From an uncultured Ruminococcus sp. (lineage in GTDB: Bacteria > Bacillota_A > Clostridia > Oscillospirales > Ruminococcaceae), in the NCBI GenBank assembly GCA_900315975.1, contig ONBA01000005.1:48445-112444 (forward strand): a stretch of 64,000 nt of DNA, given 5' to 3'. The position numbers were made by a program, and so were the translations under genes. The notes below the pieces were generated by a model, which saw nothing but the letters and a program-made list of their open reading frames with translations, was not told the origin of the DNA and made no database searches. Below, piece by piece: positions 60,758 to 64,000 of the stretch (the first letter of the stretch is position 1; each line of letters opens with the position of its first letter).

Positions 60758-60795
60758 GTTGACAAATTAGGCGGGATGTGTTATAATTTGTTATC
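60758..60795 (+). promoter_or_regulatory. bioY promoter inside an inverted repeat
   Basis: TTGACA (60759-60764), 17 bases, TATAAT (60782-60787). The arms GTTGACAAATT (60758-60768) and AATTTGTTATC (60785-60795) match at 9 of 11 bases with a 16-base spacer. A regulator on this site would cover the promoter. Biotin repressor BirA sites have similar spacing but the half sites here are in the opposite order. Confidence 0.55.
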
Positions 60796-60814
60796 ATATT
60801 AAGGAGATAATTCA

Positions 60815-61396
60815 ATGGATAACTCTTCAACTGCTTCCCGTTCAAAAAAATTCTTCACTACCAAAGAACTCGTTTTTACTGCCCTTATGTCAGTACTTAT
60901 TGCCGTAGGGGCATGGATATCAATACCGGCTGAGGTCCCGTTTACACTTCAAACCTTCGCCGTATTCAGCGCTCTTGCTCTTCTCGGCGGTAAAAAGGGT
61001 TTCTTTGCGGTTTTGGTATATATACTTCTCGGCGCGGTCGGAATCCCGGTTTTTCAGGGGTTCACCGGAGGAATAGGTTCACTCTTCGGTATGACCGGCG
61101 GGTATATACTCGGATTCCTGTGCATTGCCGGTATTTACTGGCTCGCGGAACTTATTCCCCTCAAAAATAGTATTGCAGTCACAGTAAGGAATATCATCGC
61201 CATGCTGATAGGTCTTGCTGTCTGCTACGCTTTCGGCACCGCTTGGTTCATGCATATCTATGCCGAAAAGGTTGACAGTATTACCCTCTCAGAAGCGCTG
61301 AAAATGTGCGTTTTACCTTTCGTTTTCATCGACATCGTAAAGCTTGCCGCCGCTTTCGCCTACACAACTCCTATAAAAAAATACGTCAGATTATAA
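60815..61396 (+). CDS. bioY: Biotin transporter BioY (substrate-binding S component)
   Basis: A 193-residue integral membrane protein with about six hydrophobic helices. KELVFTALMSVLIAVGAWIS, VPFTLQTFAVFSALALLGGK, and GAVGIPVFQGFTGGIGSLFG with TGGYILGFL are BioY signatures. It captures biotin for an ECF transporter; the EcfA/T subunits are not in the window, so it may use a shared module. AAGGAG lies before the ATG. Confidence 0.95.
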   Translation: MDNSSTASRSKKFFTTKELVFTALMSVLIAVGAWISIPAEVPFTLQTFAVFSALALLGGKKGFFAVLVYILLGAVGIPVFQGFTGGIGSLFGMTGGYILGFLCIAGIYWLAELIPLKNSIAVTVRNIIAMLIGLAVCYAFGTAWFMHIYAEKVDSITLSEALKMCVLPFVFIDIVKLAAAFAYTTPIKKYVRL

Positions 61397-61400
61397 TACA

Positions 61401-61431
61401 AGCCGGATACTTCAAAAGTATCCGGCTTTAT
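61401..61431 (+). terminator. Terminator of bioY
   Basis: A perfect 11-bp stem AGCCGGATACT / AGTATCCGGCT, loop TCAAA, then TTATTT. Confidence 0.9.
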
Positions 61432-61462
61432 TTCTGCACTATGAGAACAACCGTAAAAAGTA

Positions 61463-61492
61463 TTGACAAGTGTTCGTTTTATGTGTTACACT
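61463..61492 (+). promoter_or_regulatory. Possible promoter of the subtilase gene
   Basis: TTGACA (61463-61468), 18 bases, TACACT (61487-61492). Confidence 0.55.
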
Positions 61493-61538
61493 AAATATGT
61501 ATATTATCAAATAAAAGATTATACAGGAGGTAGCCTTG

Positions 61539-64000
61539 ATGAAACGAAAAAAGAGGAAATCCTTGTTCTCAGTAGCATTCACACTGATTTTAGTGCTGAC
61601 TGTTCTGCTCGGAACACTCGACGTTGTCGTGTATAACAGGTTTTACAAGAGCGGCTGGTATAAAAACAAAAAGAACCCCGCAGAAATAGTTGATGTTACC
61701 GACCCCGAAGCCAATACAGATTTCGGCAGATTGTACTATTCCCCTGTTAATGAGGAACACATCACTGAATACCCCGACAGCAACGGCGAGGGTTACATAG
61801 ATAATGAGGTCCTCATAGTTGCCGCCGATGGTGTAACACACGAACAAGTCGCAGAACTTGCGGCTTCATACAATGCCGAAATAGTCGGAGAGATAGAGGT
61901 AACCGGCGATTATCAGCTTAGACTTACTACTTCTCCCGATTCGCTCGATTCAACTTTAGAAAGCATCTCTGCTGAACCTATTGTAGCTTCTGCGTCACTG
62001 AACTACGTTACACCCCTTTCTCAGGAAGGCGATATAGGTGATTTTTATTACGGCAAGAAATGGAACAGTGAATTCAGAGAGTTCCTTCCTATAGTGAAAA
62101 AATCGTGGGGTTTCAAACAGATAAACACTACTGCCGCATGGAATGAGCTTTATACCCACTCCTCTGATGTCAGCCCTGTTAAGGTTGGAGTATGCGATGA
62201 AGGATTTTCATCAAGTCACCCTGACCTCGGTTTTGCCGGTTTATTTTATGATAATTACGACAAGGGTATCAAACTTTCTGATAAAGAAAAAAGCCACGGC
62301 ACTCATGTAAGCGGTACCTTTGCCGCTAATACTGATGACAATATTGGTATCTGCGGTGTTTATCCATACGGCAAGGGTAATCTGTACGGAGCGTCTGTAT
62401 CGGGAAGCGTGAGAAATCCTGACAACGGCTCCTTCTTCAACTCTGTAATGTGTGAAAAGGTAACATTCGGTGAGCTGATAGTCAGAAACGTCAAGGTAAT
62501 AAATTTCAGTATGGGATTCAATTACAGAGCAAACTGTTTTACTGATTCCTTTGGCATTGTCAATTCTTCTGCTCTTGCAAGCTTCTGGAACAATCCATCT
62601 TCTCATACTTATACCGCACAGCAGGCAAGTATACTCGGAGATTTCTATGACAGACTGCTCAAAAAAGGCTATGATTTCGTCCTTTGTGCTTCTGCCGGAA
62701 ATGATTCTGATGATAAAACCGGTCACCTTGAAGCTAAATATAATTCTCCCCTCAATCTGATAGAATATTCGGAGTATCCGGACGTATATGACAGAATCAT
62801 CGTTGTCGGTTCTCTTGACAGAGACAAGTCCGCCTCTTCCGGAGTTTCCGTATCTGAGTACTCTAACGGCGGTTCAAGAACCGATATTTATGCACCCGGA
62901 AGAAATATTTATTCCACCTACCACAAAGATTATTCCGACTATTATGAGTACCTTTCAGGTACATCAATGGCAACTCCTCACGTATCAGGAGTTGCCGCTA
63001 TGGTATGGAGCGCTAATAATTCACTCACAGGCGCTCAGGTCAAGGACATTATCCTTAGTAACCCAAATCCGAGTGAACCGTCCCTCGTTACGCTTGATGC
63101 ATATTCCGCTGTGCTTGCTGCTTTAGGTTTACCGAATACTACCGTAACCACCGACAGCAATGAAGGTGCATTGTACGGATTCGTGATTGATAAGGGTATT
63201 ATTGACAAGGACATTGTCGGTGCAAAAATCACTATAACAAATATGGATACTCACGATACCTATACAGGTGTTACAGATTCGTACGGCCATTATGAGATAT
63301 CCGCTCCTGAGGGCAAGTACTCCATACAGGTAAAAGCCAAAGGCTACAAGGACTATAAGCCTGCAAAAACTGTTAATATACAGAAATGCCAGATAACATA
63401 CCTCGGCAAGCTTGCTCTCAAAAAAGGCAAGAGCAGTCTTGACGATGAAAAAGATGAACTGCCGGCTCCTGAAATAGGTAAGATTTACACACCCGATGAC
63501 CTCAGAATCTTCTTCCCTGACGGATTGGAAGACTATAACTACCTTGTCAAACTTCTGAATATAAAAGCGTGGACTTACTACGACGGACACCTTTATGCCG
63601 TTCTTGACCGCTCTGTACCGCCCTCACTTATCAACTTAATTACAACCTTTGACGATAGTTTACACCTTATCACTGTCGGCAGTGAAGGTGAACAGAAACT
63701 CGCTGAGGAACTTATGACATACGGTGAGCGCGACGTATACAGTTCCGGCGGAATCGTCGGCGATGACGGCAGTATTTTCAGTGCAAACAGTGAGGACAAT
63801 GATTATACCAACTGGCAGGCTGGCTGTCCTAACCGCTACGGCAATGAGTACAGCGATGATATTATCACAGTCTACCGCGGTCCGGGCGAAAAGCCTAAAA
63901 CCAACACCGACTACGGTCGCTGGATAGATATGCCCGAATTTGAGTATGGCATTTTCGTAAGCGACGATACCGTAGTTTCAAGCGGTATCATAATCGAAAT
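61539..64000 (+). CDS. Subtilisin-family (S8) serine peptidase (partial, runs off the end)
   Basis: At least 820 residues; no stop before base 64000. ACAGGAGG precedes the ATG. I translated it directly: a basic N-terminus with a membrane segment (SVAFTLILVLTVLLGTLDVV, about 10-30), a prodomain (about 60-170), and an S8 domain (about 195-525) with catalytic Asp in VGVCDEGFSS, His in SHGTHVSGTF, and Ser in LSGTSMATPHVSG. A carboxypeptidase-regulatory-like beta domain follows (about 545-610, YGFVIDKGIIDKDIVGAKIT). The rest has no named domain. Single TM at the N-terminus suggests a surface-anchored or released protease. Confidence 0.9.
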   Translation, partial: MKRKKRKSLFSVAFTLILVLTVLLGTLDVVVYNRFYKSGWYKNKKNPAEIVDVTDPEANTDFGRLYYSPVNEEHITEYPDSNGEGYIDNEVLIVAADGVTHEQVAELAASYNAEIVGEIEVTGDYQLRLTTSPDSLDSTLESISAEPIVASASLNYVTPLSQEGDIGDFYYGKKWNSEFREFLPIVKKSWGFKQINTTAAWNELYTHSSDVSPVKVGVCDEGFSSSHPDLGFAGLFYDNYDKGIKLSDKEKSHGTHVSGTFAANTDDNIGICGVYPYGKGNLYGASVSGSVRNPDNGSFFNSVMCEKVTFGELIVRNVKVINFSMGFNYRANCFTDSFGIVNSSALASFWNNPSSHTYTAQQASILGDFYDRLLKKGYDFVLCASAGNDSDDKTGHLEAKYNSPLNLIEYSEYPDVYDRIIVVGSLDRDKSASSGVSVSEYSNGGSRTDIYAPGRNIYSTYHKDYSDYYEYLSGTSMATPHVSGVAAMVWSANNSLTGAQVKDIILSNPNPSEPSLVTLDAYSAVLAALGLPNTTVTTDSNEGALYGFVIDKGIIDKDIVGAKITITNMDTHDTYTGVTDSYGHYEISAPEGKYSIQVKAKGYKDYKPAKTVNIQKCQITYLGKLALKKGKSSLDDEKDELPAPEIGKIYTPDDLRIFFPDGLEDYNYLVKLLNIKAWTYYDGHLYAVLDRSVPPSLINLITTFDDSLHLITVGSEGEQKLAEELMTYGERDVYSSGGIVGDDGSIFSANSEDNDYTNWQAGCPNRYGNEYSDDIITVYRGPGEKPKTNTDYGRWIDMPEFEYGIFVSDDTVVSSGIIIE

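Overview
The window looks like a chromosomal piece of an anaerobic, fibre-degrading Firmicute, most likely a Ruminococcus of the R. flavefaciens / R. champanellensis kind. The case rests on three large secreted enzymes with type I dockerins and poly-threonine linkers (GH5-SGNH esterase, GH43-CE1, pectin esterase-pectate lyase), a circularly permuted GH3 beta-glucosidase of the type known from R. albus, a glgB-C-D-A glycogen operon, spoIIE, a reverse rubrerythrin, a tyrosine T-box, and sigma-A promoters that nearly all have 17-bp spacers. Species assignment is inference. I see no insertion sequence, prophage, CRISPR array or rRNA.

Layout. 0-5 kb: a minus-strand operon (PHP phosphatase, Lrp regulator, aminotransferase cut by the window edge), then the ACT / UPF0210 pair and a GNAT / sugar-kinase-like pair on plus. 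5-12.4 kb: the GH5-CBM22-dockerin-SGNH esterase, a flotillin, and spoIIE with a possible Spo0A box. 12.5-18.4 kb: the glycogen operon. 18.5-26.4 kb: the GH43-CBM22-dockerin-CBM22-CE1 enzyme, divergent from a membrane diguanylate cyclase and a GGDEF-EAL protein. 26.4-31.4 kb: acetyltransferase, tRNA-Thr, a tyrosine T-box leader upstream of an unknown membrane protein and tyrS, then trmL-degV. 31.3-35.2 kb: a zinc-ribbon/LRR protein with pyrK, pyrD and ruvX, and an SDR. 35.3-39 kb: a membrane-anchored clostripain, four tRNAs (Val-Asp-Gly-Cys) and a methyltransferase. 39.1-44.6 kb: the CE8-PL1-dockerin pectinase and glmS. 44.7-52.6 kb: an SPFH / zinc-ribbon / small membrane protein operon, GH3 with a Spx-like protein, uppP, and a Crp/Fnr regulator. 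52.7-64 kb: an NrdD-like small protein, reverse rubrerythrin, a VWA-FHA membrane protein, a CtpE-like P-type ATPase, a 178-bp hairpin repeat, copA, bioY and a subtilase that runs off the end.

How the genes fit together. The secreted dockerin enzymes attack cellulose or mannan, decorated xylan and pectin. The cytoplasmic GH3 enzyme can finish imported oligosaccharides, and the glycogen operon stores surplus glucose. GlmS and UppP serve the cell wall. Rubrerythrin and the Crp/Fnr regulator fit oxygen or nitrosative stress. The two SPFH systems and the VWA-FHA protein point to envelope functions that are less well described. The least explained items are the 178-bp palindromic element, the SPFH/zinc-ribbon operon, the unknown membrane protein under tyrosine T-box control, the palindromes at the flotillin and Crp/Fnr start sites, and an unassigned C-terminal domain in the pectinase.
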